DNA from: Martinezella multihospitum | GTDB taxonomy: Bacteria; Pseudomonadota; Alphaproteobacteria; Rhizobiales; Rhizobiaceae | DNA length: 64,000 nucleotides | Assembly (NCBI RefSeq): GCF_900094585.1 | Contig: NZ_FMAG01000002.1 | Span: 512,007 to 576,006, forward strand | Direction of reading: 5' to 3' | Shown: positions 35,159-43,537 of the stretch, piece after piece | How the letters are laid out: the number at the start of each line of letters is the position of its first letter | Numbering within the stretch: the first letter of the stretch is position 1 | The notes under the pieces: generated by a model | The model's database searches: none | Seen by the model: the letters and a program-made list of their open reading frames with translations, nothing else | Told to the model about the DNA's origin: nothing | Program-made: the position numbers and the translations under genes

Positions 35159-36388
35159 TTATTCCGTCTCTTTCTTCGGGCTGACCCACCAGCAATAGAC
35201 GGCTCCGACCGCCAGCAACACGCAGGTGCCGAGGAACGCGGCGCGCATGCCGACATGCCCGCCGACGAAGCCACCCATGACCGGGCCTGCCACCTGGCCG
35301 ACATATTGCGAGGAAATCGACAGCCCGAGGATGCTGCCTGTCGCCGCATCCGGAACATTGTGCCGGATGACGGCGGTGATGCAGGGCAAAAGGCCACCGA
35401 GCGCCACGCCCATCAGGAAACGCAAGCCGATCAATTGCCAGGCCGAGGTCACGAAAGCCTGCGGTATCAACAGCAGTGCCGCAACGGCAAGCGCCGCCGT
35501 GATGACGCTCCAGTAGCCGATACGGTCGGCGAGCTTGCCGAGCCAGGAGGATGACAGGATGCTGCCGAGCGCCGCAGCGGCCATGACGACGCCCGAGATC
35601 ATCGTCACATTAGCGTCCGTGACGAACTGCGCGACGTAGACTGTTATGATCGGCTCGATCGACATGTTGGCCAGCATCAGCAGCAGGCCGAGCGACAGCA
35701 TGGCGACGACCGGGCGCTTGTCCGGAATCGAGGCCCAGCTACCGCTGGCCTTCGCGGCCTTCTTGCGTGCCGTGGATTTCTCCTCCTTGATGAGGAAGGT
35801 CGTCGCCAGGAAGGTGATGAAGATCACGCCGCCGGCCAGCAGGAATGTGCCGCGAATGCCGATGATCGGCGGCAGCGCCCCGCCGATCAATGGTCCCACG
35901 AGGTTACCGGCCATGATGCCGGCGGACAGCGTGCCCAGCGCCCAGGCCGAGCGATGCTTCGGCGTTTGCGCGGCCACCAGCACCATCGATCCCGAGGCAT
36001 AGCCGCCGGCAAGGCCGGTAAAAAGGCGCAGCGCCACCAGCTGCCAGACATTGCCGGCCATGCCCATCAGCGAGATGGCGACCGTCATGCCGAGACTGGC
36101 GCGGATCAGCATCAGCTTGCGGCCGTAGATATCGCCGAGCCGCCCCCAGAGTGGCGCGACGAAGGCGGCGGCAAAGAAGGTGGCGCCATAGGCGATGCCG
36201 GACCATTGCACGATCGCGGCTTTATCGGCGACGCCGAGTTCCTCGACATAAAGTGGCAGGAAGGGGAGCAGCAGCGTCATCGCCACGATCGTCGTGAACG
36301 AGCCGACGAGGCAAATCATCAGGTTCCGCATCCAGTGAGCGGTTTCCGGCTCGGCCGGTGCTGCTGCATCCCATCTCGTCTCGGTCAT
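35159..36388 (-). CDS. MFS transporter, multidrug-efflux type
   Basis: A 409-residue major facilitator with twelve predicted helices. The loop 2-3 motif is GRLGDIYGRKLMLIRA, repeated in degenerate form as GKLADRIGYWSVI between helices 8 and 9; the helix-5 motif GNLVGPLIGGALPPIIGIRGTF is characteristic of drug/H+ antiporters. It resembles the MdtG/TetA-like group. Its ATG overlaps the stop of the upstream PEBP gene (four bases), so the two are translationally coupled. Substrate unknown. Confidence 0.87.
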   Translation of the reverse strand: MTETRWDAAAPAEPETAHWMRNLMICLVGSFTTIVAMTLLLPFLPLYVEELGVADKAAIVQWSGIAYGATFFAAAFVAPLWGRLGDIYGRKLMLIRASLGMTVAISLMGMAGNVWQLVALRLFTGLAGGYASGSMVLVAAQTPKHRSAWALGTLSAGIMAGNLVGPLIGGALPPIIGIRGTFLLAGGVIFITFLATTFLIKEEKSTARKKAAKASGSWASIPDKRPVVAMLSLGLLLMLANMSIEPIITVYVAQFVTDANVTMISGVVMAAAALGSILSSSWLGKLADRIGYWSVITAALAVAALLLIPQAFVTSAWQLIGLRFLMGVALGGLLPCITAVIRHNVPDAATGSILGLSISSQYVGQVAGPVMGGFVGGHVGMRAAFLGTCVLLAVGAVYCWWVSPKKETE

Positions 36389-37071
36389 TTCTCGGCCTTT
36401 GCATTCAATGTGTAAAACAGTTCCCGGCTGCCCGATGCCAGGATGTGACCCTTCGCCGCGGCGATGAGGTCGGCGCGGGTGAAGAGGTCCGGAAGGTTCA
36501 GCCTGTCGACGTCGAGCGCATAGACGGTGACGTGGTAGCTGTGGACACGCGCGTCATTCCAGGGCGGGCAGGCGCCCATGTAACCGCCATGCGGCCCATC
36601 CTTCAAGTTGCCGCCGCCGGCGCCATTCTGGCCGCGCCGTCCATAGGCGGTGCGCTCGAGCGGCAGGCCATTGGCCGAGGGGCCGTTTCCGTCCGTGCCT
36701 TCGGCAAGCCTGGTGCGCGACGCCGGGATATCGGCCAGAACCCAGTGAACGAATTCCATCCGCTTGAAATCCTTCGGAATGGTCTTGTCCGCCTTGTTGA
36801 ACAGCGAGAAATCCGTGGGCACATCGGGATCGACCATCGTCAGCGCATAGGAGCGCGTTCCCTTCGGCCCCTTCGACCAGGAGACGGCCAGGCTCTTGTT
36901 GGGGCCGGGCGCGGATTTGTCTGACGATGTCGAAATACAGGAGGCGTTTTCCGGCAGCAGCATCCGGCCATCGCTCTTTGGAAGCGTTACCTTGAGATCG
37001 GCCGACAGGGCGGGCGTGGCGACGGCTGCTGCGATGATGGTGGCGTTCAGAATATCGAGCACGGTTTTCAT
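36385..37071 (-). CDS. Exported YbhB/YbcL-type phosphatidylethanolamine-binding-like protein
   Basis: A 228-residue PEBP-fold protein (Raf-kinase-inhibitor-like in bacteria) with a Sec signal ending ATPALSADL. Core signatures are SYALTMVDPDVPT, FVHWVLADIP and GGYMGACPPWNDARVHSYHVTVYALD, corresponding to the D-P-D-x-P and G-x-Y-x-G-P-x-P-P-x-G-x-x-H-x-Y blocks of the ligand pocket. The bacterial function is unclear. It is translated just before, and coupled to, the MFS pump gene, suggesting a joint role, perhaps delivery or sensing of a ligand. Confidence 0.85.
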   Translation of the reverse strand: MKTVLDILNATIIAAAVATPALSADLKVTLPKSDGRMLLPENASCISTSSDKSAPGPNKSLAVSWSKGPKGTRSYALTMVDPDVPTDFSLFNKADKTIPKDFKRMEFVHWVLADIPASRTRLAEGTDGNGPSANGLPLERTAYGRRGQNGAGGGNLKDGPHGGYMGACPPWNDARVHSYHVTVYALDVDRLNLPDLFTRADLIAAAKGHILASGSRELFYTLNAKAEK

Positions 37072-37178
37072 GATGTTGCCCTTTCGCGTTGCGGCTCCTG
37101 TGAGCCTTCGAGAGCAGGTCTAACAAATCTGGGTCGAGCGTCGGCGCACGCAAACGCTCAAAATGCTGTCGCAAACGC

Positions 37179-38057
37179 TCACGCGCTGCGAAGTCGGTCG
37201 GCAAAGCGTCGTGGCGAGCGATAGCCTGTCGCAAGCGCGGCTTCACGCAGCGACAGCCCGTCTTCGGCAAGAAGGGTCGTTGCCAGCGCCACGCGCTCGC
37301 TGGCCAGCACCTCTCGCAGGGAAGCGCCCTCTCGTGACAACCGTCGCCGCAGCGTCGCGTTGCTGGTGCCGAGCTCGGCGGCGATGAGATCTGCCGTCCA
37401 TGACCGATCCGGTTGCCAGCGCACCAGCGCCCGCACCGCTTCGGCTGTTGTTTCCGGCGAACCGGGCAGGGCGCCGCGCATGCCGAGCACCATGAGGATT
37501 TCGAGAAGCCTGTGTTCGATCAAGGGGATCGGCATGTTGCCGCCGGCAATGCCTTCGCCCGCATGGTTGATGGCAGCGGCGAGCAGTGGATCGAGCGGCA
37601 GGTCTGCCTGGGAAGCCATTTGGGCAGGCGGAAAGGCCTTGGCCGCGCGCCGTGTCAGCTCCTCGGGGAAGGTAATGAAGATTGCCCGGTAGACGCCAGT
37701 CTGCGGATCGGGATCGTTGACCACATCGCCACTCCAGCCGGCCGGCAGCACAAGCACCGTACCGGCCGCAAAGTGTCGCTGCCGCCCCATGCTGACGATT
37801 TCCTTGGAACCTTCAAGGATGGCGACGATTGAAGCCTGTGAGAAGGCCGAGCCGGCAATGCGCTCGCGTTCGCGCGTGACGAAGGTGAAAAGCGTGCAAT
37901 AGCTGCCGATGCCGGTCGGCGCGACCGCCGGACGATTGTCCTTGGCCGCCAGGCGGCGCAGCTTTTCCAACATCTGATGATGAGCCTCGGACACGATGAT
38001 GGCTTCCTGCTGATTGGGGATATTGTGGAGTTTGGACCACGCGGGCAGCAATGCCAA
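37179..38057 (-). CDS. AraC-family transcriptional regulator
   Basis: A 292-residue regulator with an N-terminal cupin-like sensing part (IVAILEGSKEIVSMGRQRHFAAGTVLVLPAGWSGDVVNDP) and a C-terminal double HTH (TADLIAAELGTSNATLRRRLSREGASLREVLASERVALATTLL...LREAALATGYRSPRRFADRLRS). The second helix-turn-helix ends abruptly, close to the minimum length. It is read towards the PEBP-MFS pair, 107 bp away, and divergently from a SnoaL-like gene; a dyad lies in the latter spacer. Either neighbour may be its target. Confidence 0.85.
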   Translation of the reverse strand: MALLPAWSKLHNIPNQQEAIIVSEAHHQMLEKLRRLAAKDNRPAVAPTGIGSYCTLFTFVTRERERIAGSAFSQASIVAILEGSKEIVSMGRQRHFAAGTVLVLPAGWSGDVVNDPDPQTGVYRAIFITFPEELTRRAAKAFPPAQMASQADLPLDPLLAAAINHAGEGIAGGNMPIPLIEHRLLEILMVLGMRGALPGSPETTAEAVRALVRWQPDRSWTADLIAAELGTSNATLRRRLSREGASLREVLASERVALATTLLAEDGLSLREAALATGYRSPRRFADRLRSA

Positions 38058-38102
38058 GTCCGCGAAGCGCCTTGTCGGTTCGCTCGCCTCATGTTATAAA
38101 CC

Positions 38103-38119
38103 GATTGCATTTTGCAATC
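38103..38119. promoter_or_regulatory. Dyad between AraC-type and SnoaL-like genes
   Basis: GATTGCA-TTT-TGCAATC is a perfect 7+7 dyad in the 112-bp divergent spacer. Its centre is about 54 bp from the araC start and 60 bp from the other. It is the obvious candidate operator, although AraC proteins more often bind direct repeats. Confidence 0.45.
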
Positions 38120-38169
38120 AGATTGAGATTGGCGGATTGAAGATCGCCCTGATACAAAGGAGGAGGCAG

Positions 38170-38517
38170 ATGATGAGCTCTCTCGAAAATACGCGCTGTG
38201 ATATGGTCAGGCGCCTGTTTGCAGCCTATATCGCGCAGCATCCCGATCTTGTTGATCCCTTGCTCACCCAGGACTTCACCTTCTCCAGCCCGCGCGACGA
38301 TCATCTTGATAAGAAACGGTATTTCGAGCATTGCTGGCCGAAGGAGAAGGCTTTTCGCGCCATTCACATCGAACATCTGGTCGCCGACGGTGACGACGTG
38401 ATCGTCGGCTACCGCGCCGAGAAGATGGATGGCGGCAGCTTTCGCAATGTCGAGCTGATCCGCTTTGCTGGCGATCGCATCGCCGAGGTTAATGTCTATT
38501 TTGGCCGGAACGTGTAA
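38170..38517 (+). CDS. SnoaL-like / NTF2-fold protein
   Basis: A 115-residue single-domain protein with the NTF2-like pattern: TRCDMVRRLFAAYIAQHPDLVDPLLTQDFTFSSPRDDHLDKKRYFEHCWP, then IHIEHLVADGDDVIVGYRAEKMDGGSFRNVELIRFAGDRIAEVNVYFG. Such folds serve as small-molecule isomerases or binding proteins; no catalytic dyad can be assigned with confidence. AGGAGGAGG lies just upstream; ATG at 38170 and 38173 are both in frame. Divergent from an AraC regulator that may control it. Confidence 0.8.
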   Translation: MMSSLENTRCDMVRRLFAAYIAQHPDLVDPLLTQDFTFSSPRDDHLDKKRYFEHCWPKEKAFRAIHIEHLVADGDDVIVGYRAEKMDGGSFRNVELIRFAGDRIAEVNVYFGRNV

Positions 38518-38520
38518 CGG

Positions 38521-39168
38521 CTAGCTGCTGGCTTTCGCCATTGCCGCCGCAAGCGCAGTGGTCGGGCCGGTCATCGGTTGCGGGTGACCTTCCGGAAGGA
38601 GGTGCCCGGCATCGGTCATGGACGCCTGCGCGAAAGCGATCGTAACATGGCCCTCGTCATGAGCAGCCTTCGCGGCATTGGCAATGGCGGCGAGATAGGC
38701 GGACAGATCGCCTGCGCGAAAATGTGCCCATGCACCGGGAACCAGCCGAACCTCGATCTTGGCACCTGTCGCCTTAGCCGCTGCTTCGAAAAGTGCAGTC
38801 GTTGGCGCGATTGTCGTTTCGACCGTGCAGAGGACGATGACCTTGTCACCGCTCCTCACGGCCTTTTCGGCCAGCATCGCATCAGCCCGGATGATCGGGG
38901 CTCCAGCACCGGTCGTGATCTTCGACACTGCCGGGCCGAGCGTCGAGCAGTTGAGCACGACGGCATCGGCATCCTCCGCCAGATGCCAGAGAAGCGCTGC
39001 TGTTTCTGCTGAAATCTCATCCGTCAGGCGCCCCACCTTTTCGGCGGCGAGGAGAAGGTCGGCCCGGACATGATGACGCAGCGTGCCATCAGGCAGCCCG
39101 AGCGCCTTCGCCGCCGCCTCATAGACGGCGATGTTGCTTTCGGCGGTGTGCAGGCAGGCGATCGTCAT
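38521..39168 (-). CDS. Aspartate/glutamate racemase-like protein lacking the second catalytic cysteine
   Basis: A 215-residue protein of the Asp/Glu/hydantoin racemase superfamily. The first cysteine is in AVVLNCSTLGPAVSK; the second motif, normally L-x-C-x-x, reads TIAFAQASMTDAG with alanine in the cysteine position. VLCTVETTIAPTTALFEAAAKATGA is the usual Rossmann-like middle. With one cysteine it could be a decarboxylase or isomerase of the arylmalonate-decarboxylase type or act on another substrate. The two halves of the fold appear complete, so this is not an obvious pseudogene. It is convergent with the SnoaL-like gene, four bases apart. Confidence 0.75.
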   Translation of the reverse strand: MTIACLHTAESNIAVYEAAAKALGLPDGTLRHHVRADLLLAAEKVGRLTDEISAETAALLWHLAEDADAVVLNCSTLGPAVSKITTGAGAPIIRADAMLAEKAVRSGDKVIVLCTVETTIAPTTALFEAAAKATGAKIEVRLVPGAWAHFRAGDLSAYLAAIANAAKAAHDEGHVTIAFAQASMTDAGHLLPEGHPQPMTGPTTALAAAMAKASS

Positions 39169-39438
39169 GGGGTTCCTACCAGAGCTGAATATCCGTGAAC
39201 CTAGCCACGGCAGCCTCTTTTGTCGACGTTTTGTCGCGGCATTCCGCCCTGTATCGAAACATCATTATATGCAATAAGATAAATTTCTAAGTCGGTGCTA
39301 TACCTAATTGAAAAATAGGGCAATTTTTGCTCCCGCGTGCAACTTTTTTGGCATGTCGCCGGTTGCTCTTCCGGGCGACCGCTCCTATGTTCCGGTTCAC
39401 CTGCCGACCGCAATTTTTTGCCAAGAGGAGATATGACC

Positions 39439-40041
39439 ATGGCTTTCGAATTGCCTGCACTTCCTTATGATTACGACGCCCTTTCGCCTTTCATGTCGCG
39501 TGAGACGCTCGAGTATCACCACGACAAGCACCACAAGGCCTATGTCGACAACGGCAACAAGCTTGCTGCCGAAGCGGGTCTTTCCGATCTGTCGCTCGAA
39601 GAGATCGTGAAGAAGTCTTTCGGCACCAATGCAGGCCTCTTCAACAATGCAGCCCAGCACTACAACCACATCCATTTCTGGAAGTGGATGAAGAAGGGCG
39701 GCGGCGGCAACAAGCTGCCGGGCAAGCTCGAAGCAGCCTTCGCCTCCGATCTCGGCGGCTACGACAAGTTCAAGGCCGATTTCGCCGCTGCCGGTGCAAC
39801 GCAGTTCGGCTCCGGCTGGGCATGGGTTTCCGTCAAGAACGGCAAGCTCGAAATCTCCAAAACCCCGAATGGCGAAAACCCGCTCGTTCATGGTGCAGAC
39901 CCGATCCTCGGCGTCGACGTCTGGGAGCACTCCTATTACATCGACTATCGCAACCTGCGTCCGAAGTACCTCGAAGCCTTCATCGACAGCCTGATCAACT
40001 GGGACTACGTCCTGGAGCGCTACGAAGCCGCTACGAAGTAA
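39439..40041 (+). CDS. sodB: Superoxide dismutase, Fe type
   Basis: A 200-residue Fe/Mn superoxide dismutase. Ligands are His27 (LEYHHDKHH), the His of YNHIHFW, and Asp/His in DVWEHSYYIDYRNLRPKYLEAF. The glutamine in FNNAAQHYNH occupies the position that marks iron-type enzymes, supporting Fe. The ATG at 39439 has GAGGAG eight bases upstream; an ATG at 39433 is too close to it. The upstream 270-bp gap (39169-39438) is AT-rich and should hold the promoter, but I cannot identify a specific box. A terminator follows at 40067. Confidence 0.95.
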   Translation: MAFELPALPYDYDALSPFMSRETLEYHHDKHHKAYVDNGNKLAAEAGLSDLSLEEIVKKSFGTNAGLFNNAAQHYNHIHFWKWMKKGGGGNKLPGKLEAAFASDLGGYDKFKADFAAAGATQFGSGWAWVSVKNGKLEISKTPNGENPLVHGADPILGVDVWEHSYYIDYRNLRPKYLEAFIDSLINWDYVLERYEAATK

Positions 40042-40066
40042 GGTTTGCCGTATAGGCTGGCTTTCG

Positions 40067-40097
40067 CACCCGGCGTCTTCCTGGCGTCGGGTGTTTT
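40067..40097 (+). terminator. Rho-independent terminator after sodB
   Basis: CACCCGGCG (40067-40075) pairs with CGTCGGGTG (40085-40093), with one G-T wobble, followed by TTTT. It lies 25 bp after the sodB stop. Confidence 0.8.
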
Positions 40098-40168
40098 CCT
40101 ATGAGCAGCCCTATTGATCTATCCGTGCGCCGCATGGCGGCCCCGGGGAGACCGCCCAAGGAGGCTGA

Positions 40169-41017
40169 ATGCCATCAGCACCGCTCTTCCGCTTTGGTGT
40201 CATTGCCGATCCGCAATATGCAGATCTTGAGCCCAATCTAACGCTCAATCGCTATCCGGCGAAAAGCCTCGACAAGCTTCGCGAGGCAATTGAGGAGTTC
40301 AATCGGCACGATCTCGCCTTCGTGGTGACCCTCGGCGATATCATCGATCGCGAATGGAAGAGCTTCGACGCCATTTTGGCCGTCTACGAAGCCCTGCGCC
40401 ATCCCAAGCATTTCCTCCTCGGCAATCACGATTTCGCCGTGGCATCGCAACATCTCGGCGGCGTATCCGCCCGTGTGGGCATACCCTCGGCCTATTACGA
40501 TTTCGATCATTCCGGCTATCGCTTCATCGCGCTCGACGGCAATGAAATCAGCGTTTTTGCCCCGCCGGAAGGCGATCCGCGCCGGCAGGAGGCGAAGGAA
40601 TTGATGAAGCGCCTGGGGGATTCGGGCGCAACGAACGGCCAGCGTTGGAACGCAGCCATTGGTGAGGCGCAATTCGACTGGCTTGCCGCAAAGCTGCGGG
40701 AGACGAAGACGGTGGGCGAGAAGGTCATTATCCTGAACCATTATCCGGTCTTTCCGGAGAATGCCCACAACGCCTTGAACAGCGACCGCATGCTTTCGCT
40801 TCTGGCTAAACACGACCATGTCGTCGCCTATCTCAATGGCCACAATCACGCCGGCAATTTTGGAGTGTCGGGCGGCACATACTTCGTCAACTTCAAGGGC
40901 ATGGTCGATACCGAAGATACGAGCGCCTATGCGATCGTTGCCGTCTACAATGATCGGCTGGAGGTTACGGGCTTCGGACGCGAGGATAGCCGGGTGCTGG
41001 TGCTGCCGGGCGCTTGA
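40169..41017 (+). CDS. Metallophosphoesterase resembling ADPRibase-Mn (ADP-ribose/CDP-alcohol pyrophosphatase)
   Basis: A 282-residue calcineurin-fold enzyme with all metal motifs: FGVIADPQYAD (D-x-Q variant), VTLGDIIDR, LLGNHDFAV, LNHYPVFPENAH and LNGHNHAGN. The D-P-Q-Y-A opening and the motif spacing match manganese-dependent ADP-ribose/CDP-alcohol diphosphatases, which hydrolyse ADP-ribose, CDP-choline and related pyrophosphates. That assignment rests on motif pattern; cyclic-nucleotide phosphodiesterase relatives are the alternative. It follows sodB by 127 bp with a terminator between, so it is probably separately transcribed. Confidence 0.8.
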   Translation: MPSAPLFRFGVIADPQYADLEPNLTLNRYPAKSLDKLREAIEEFNRHDLAFVVTLGDIIDREWKSFDAILAVYEALRHPKHFLLGNHDFAVASQHLGGVSARVGIPSAYYDFDHSGYRFIALDGNEISVFAPPEGDPRRQEAKELMKRLGDSGATNGQRWNAAIGEAQFDWLAAKLRETKTVGEKVIILNHYPVFPENAHNALNSDRMLSLLAKHDHVVAYLNGHNHAGNFGVSGGTYFVNFKGMVDTEDTSAYAIVAVYNDRLEVTGFGREDSRVLVLPGA

Positions 41018-41099
41018 TGAATCCCCTGTGTGGTTTGACATGGGGAACGATCCGCACCGTTGAAAGTTTAGGAACGGAGGCTGCTGTGAGGCGGAGCCG

Positions 41100-41606
41100 A
41101 TGTTTCCGACACTGCAAATTCTGACAATCCTAGTCGTGGCAGTCGCCATGGCACTGGCGCTGGCGCATCTGCTGGAGCTGCCGGGCAAAATGCGACTGTC
41201 GAGAGAAGACTATATGACGGTTCAGCGGATTTATTATCCCGGATTTACGATCGGCGGCGTTGCCGAGCCGATCGGCATTCTTTTGCTTCTGCTTCTCCTG
41301 TTCCTGACGCCAGCCAACATCATCGCGTTCTGGCTGTTTGCCGCCGCCTTTGCTGCCATGGCTGCCATGCACGCAGTCTTTTGGTTGCTGATACAGCCGG
41401 TAAACAATTTCTGGCTCAAGGATGCCGAGCTGAAAGGGTTGGGCGCTGGGTTCTTTTCCCATGATCCGGTCGGTGGCCATCGGATCGAGACCGATGCCGA
41501 GGCGGACTGGACCATGCTGCGTGATCTCTGGGAATGGTCGCATGCCGCACGCGCTGTCTTGGGATTACTGGCTTTCATTCTGTTGGTGACTGCGATTGCT
41601 CTATAG
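41100..41606 (+). CDS. Four-helix membrane protein, DUF1772-like
   Basis: A 168-residue integral membrane protein with four hydrophobic segments: residues 5-25, 52-72, 76-98 and 148-167. The pattern RLSREDYMTVQRIYYPGF after helix 1, and a C-terminal WTMLRDLWEWSHAARAVLGL, recall anthrone-oxygenase/DUF1772-like small membrane proteins, but this is not a firm match. No catalytic residue can be named. Convergent with an AraC regulator 29 bp away. Confidence 0.65.
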   Translation: MFPTLQILTILVVAVAMALALAHLLELPGKMRLSREDYMTVQRIYYPGFTIGGVAEPIGILLLLLLLFLTPANIIAFWLFAAAFAAMAAMHAVFWLLIQPVNNFWLKDAELKGLGAGFFSHDPVGGHRIETDAEADWTMLRDLWEWSHAARAVLGLLAFILLVTAIAL

Positions 41607-41635
41607 CGGTGCGCAAACCGAGAGTTGATCTGTTA

Positions 41636-42532
41636 TTACTCCGCTGCCATCCGCATCTCGGTCACATCCCTTTTCGGCGGCGTGCCGAACATGCGCGTAT
41701 ATTCGCGGCTGAACTGCGAGGCGCTTTCGTAGCCGACCCGATAGGCGGCTGTCTCGACATTGGCATGGCCGGCAGCCATCAGACGGCGGGCTTCGAGCAG
41801 CCGCATCTGCTTCTGGTATTGCAGCGGGGTCATCGAGGTCAGCGTCTTGAAATGCTGGTGGAAGGAAGAGGGGCTCATGCGCGCGACAGCGGCCAGCTGC
41901 TCGATCCGCACCGGCTCCGCGAAATTGTCACGCAACAGGCGGATGGCATCGGCGATGCGCCGGGTCTGTCCGTCCGGCAGCACCAGCTTGCAGACCTCGC
42001 CGCCATTGGGGCCGGTCAGCAGCCAGAAGCAGATTTCCCGCATGATTACCGGATAGAGCACTGGAATAGCGCTTGGCGTCGAGAGCAGGCGAGTCAATCG
42101 CACAAGGCAGTCGGCCAATTGCTCACTCAGATCCTCGACGAATATGCCGAGATGAGCGCCGCCTGTCGGTCTCGGCGGCCTGTCGAGCTGCTCCATCACT
42201 TCGCGCATCATGCCGACATCGAATTCGAGGGAGATGGCGATATAGGGCTTCTCGACGCTCGCTTGGATCACCCTGCCGGCTGCGGGCAATTCGATGCTGA
42301 TGATCAGCGCCTGCATTTCGGCATAATCGATCACCCTCTCATTCAGCATCAATTGCTTGGCGCCCTGGAGAATGACGCAAAGCGCCGGTCGATAGATCAT
42401 CGAATGCGGCATTTTCGGCTCGGTCGAGCACATGACGTGCAGGCCATCGATGGCGGTTGAAAACACTCTGCTATCGCCGCCGCCATTGGCTTTCATGAAT
42501 TGCATGATCGCATCTTTAAGGGCCGACGACAT
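41636..42532 (-). CDS. AraC-family transcriptional regulator (AraC_N/cupin type)
   Basis: A 298-residue AraC regulator of the family with an N-terminal AraC_N domain: MPHSMIYRPALCVILQGAKQLMLNERVIDYAEMQALIISIELPAAGRVIQAS. The C-terminal HTH pair is IEQLAAVARMSPSSFHQHFKTLTSMTPLQYQKQMRLLEARRLM and VETAAYRVGYESASQFSREYTRMFGTPPKRD. An ATG at 42550 gives a six-residue extension; 42532 (MSSALKD) is the usual family start. It is divergent from an SDR oxidoreductase, a pairing repeatedly seen for this regulator type, so control of that gene is likely. Confidence 0.88.
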   Translation of the reverse strand: MSSALKDAIMQFMKANGGGDSRVFSTAIDGLHVMCSTEPKMPHSMIYRPALCVILQGAKQLMLNERVIDYAEMQALIISIELPAAGRVIQASVEKPYIAISLEFDVGMMREVMEQLDRPPRPTGGAHLGIFVEDLSEQLADCLVRLTRLLSTPSAIPVLYPVIMREICFWLLTGPNGGEVCKLVLPDGQTRRIADAIRLLRDNFAEPVRIEQLAAVARMSPSSFHQHFKTLTSMTPLQYQKQMRLLEARRLMAAGHANVETAAYRVGYESASQFSREYTRMFGTPPKRDVTEMRMAAE

Positions 42533-42695
42533 AGGCGGTCTCCAGGACAAGGGGCTATTGCATCATCATAGCAGTGGCATGCCAGCGAACAAGGCAGTTG
42601 GAGGAATAGGCAAGAAATTCGCGAGTTCCGGCATTCAAGGAAATGGCCTTGAGGGCGTAATTTTCTGTCATCAGGCATTCCTTGGAGACGCTGCA

Positions 42696-43478
42696 ATGAC
42701 GACTGAAAATATCGATAAATCAAAGAGAAAGATCGCGATCATCACTGGCGGCAGCCGCGGTCTCGGCCGCAACACCGCCATTCACCTCGCCCGGCGTGGC
42801 GTCGATACCATCCTGACCTACAATGCAAATAAGGCAGAAGCCGATAGCGCCGTCGGCGAGATCGAAGCTCTCGGTCAAAGGGCCGTGGCGTTGAAGCTCG
42901 ATGCCGGCAATGTCGCGTCCTTTGACACTTTCGTTGCCGAAGCCCGCCACGCACTGCAGCAGGGCTGGGGCCGCGATCGCTTCGACTTCCTCGTCAACAA
43001 TGCCGGCACCTCCTATCACGCCTCCATCGCCGAAACGACGGAAGCCGAGTTCGACAAGCTCTACAACGTCCATCTCAAGGGCGTGTTCTTCTTGACGCAA
43101 AAGCTGCTGCCCTTCCTTGATGACGGCGGTCGCATCATCAACATTTCTTCCGGCCTTGCCCGTTTCAGCAATCCGGGCTCGTCCGCCTACGCGGCCATGA
43201 AGGGCGCGGTCGAAGTGCTGACGCGCTATTTTGCCAAAGAGTTCGGCCCGCGCGGCATCACGGTCAACACGGTGGCGCCCGGCGCGATCCAGACGGATTT
43301 CAGCGGCGGTATCGTCCGCGACAATCCCGAGGTCAACAAGATGGTCGCTTCCATGACGGCGCTCGGCCGCGCCGGCCTGCCCGATGATATCGGCCCGATG
43401 ATCGCCTCGCTGCTGTCGGACGACAATCGCTGGGTCAATGGCCAGCGCATCGAAGCCTCGGGCGGCATGATCCTTTAG
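42696..43478 (+). CDS. Short-chain dehydrogenase/reductase (SDR)
   Basis: A 260-residue classical SDR. The coenzyme motif is TGGSRGLGRN, NNAG is in FLVNNAGTSYH, and the catalytic triad is Ser in NISSGLARF with Tyr and Lys in SSAYAAMKGAVE. The C-terminal GRAGLPDDIGPMIASLLSDDNRWVNGQRIEASGGM matches the usual SDR end. Asp-Ala at the beta-4 region and Tyr-Asn after beta-2 suggest NADP(H). The start at 42696 follows TTGGAGACG. It is divergent from an AraC regulator; substrate unknown. Confidence 0.88.
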   Translation: MTTENIDKSKRKIAIITGGSRGLGRNTAIHLARRGVDTILTYNANKAEADSAVGEIEALGQRAVALKLDAGNVASFDTFVAEARHALQQGWGRDRFDFLVNNAGTSYHASIAETTEAEFDKLYNVHLKGVFFLTQKLLPFLDDGGRIINISSGLARFSNPGSSAYAAMKGAVEVLTRYFAKEFGPRGITVNTVAPGAIQTDFSGGIVRDNPEVNKMVASMTALGRAGLPDDIGPMIASLLSDDNRWVNGQRIEASGGMIL

Positions 43479-43506
43479 TTAGCAATGGTAGATCTGTGGA
43501 ATCTGC

Positions 43507-43537
43507 AACACCTCAGCCGGCAGCGGCTGGGGTGTTT
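43507..43537. terminator. Bidirectional hairpin between SDR and WYL-regulator genes
   Basis: AACACC-T-CAGCCG (43507-43519), loop GCAG, CGGCTG-G-GGTGTT (43524-43536) with a single mismatch, ending in TTT on the plus strand. It contains the stop codon of the minus-strand regulator gene and lies 28 bp past the SDR stop. Confidence 0.75.
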
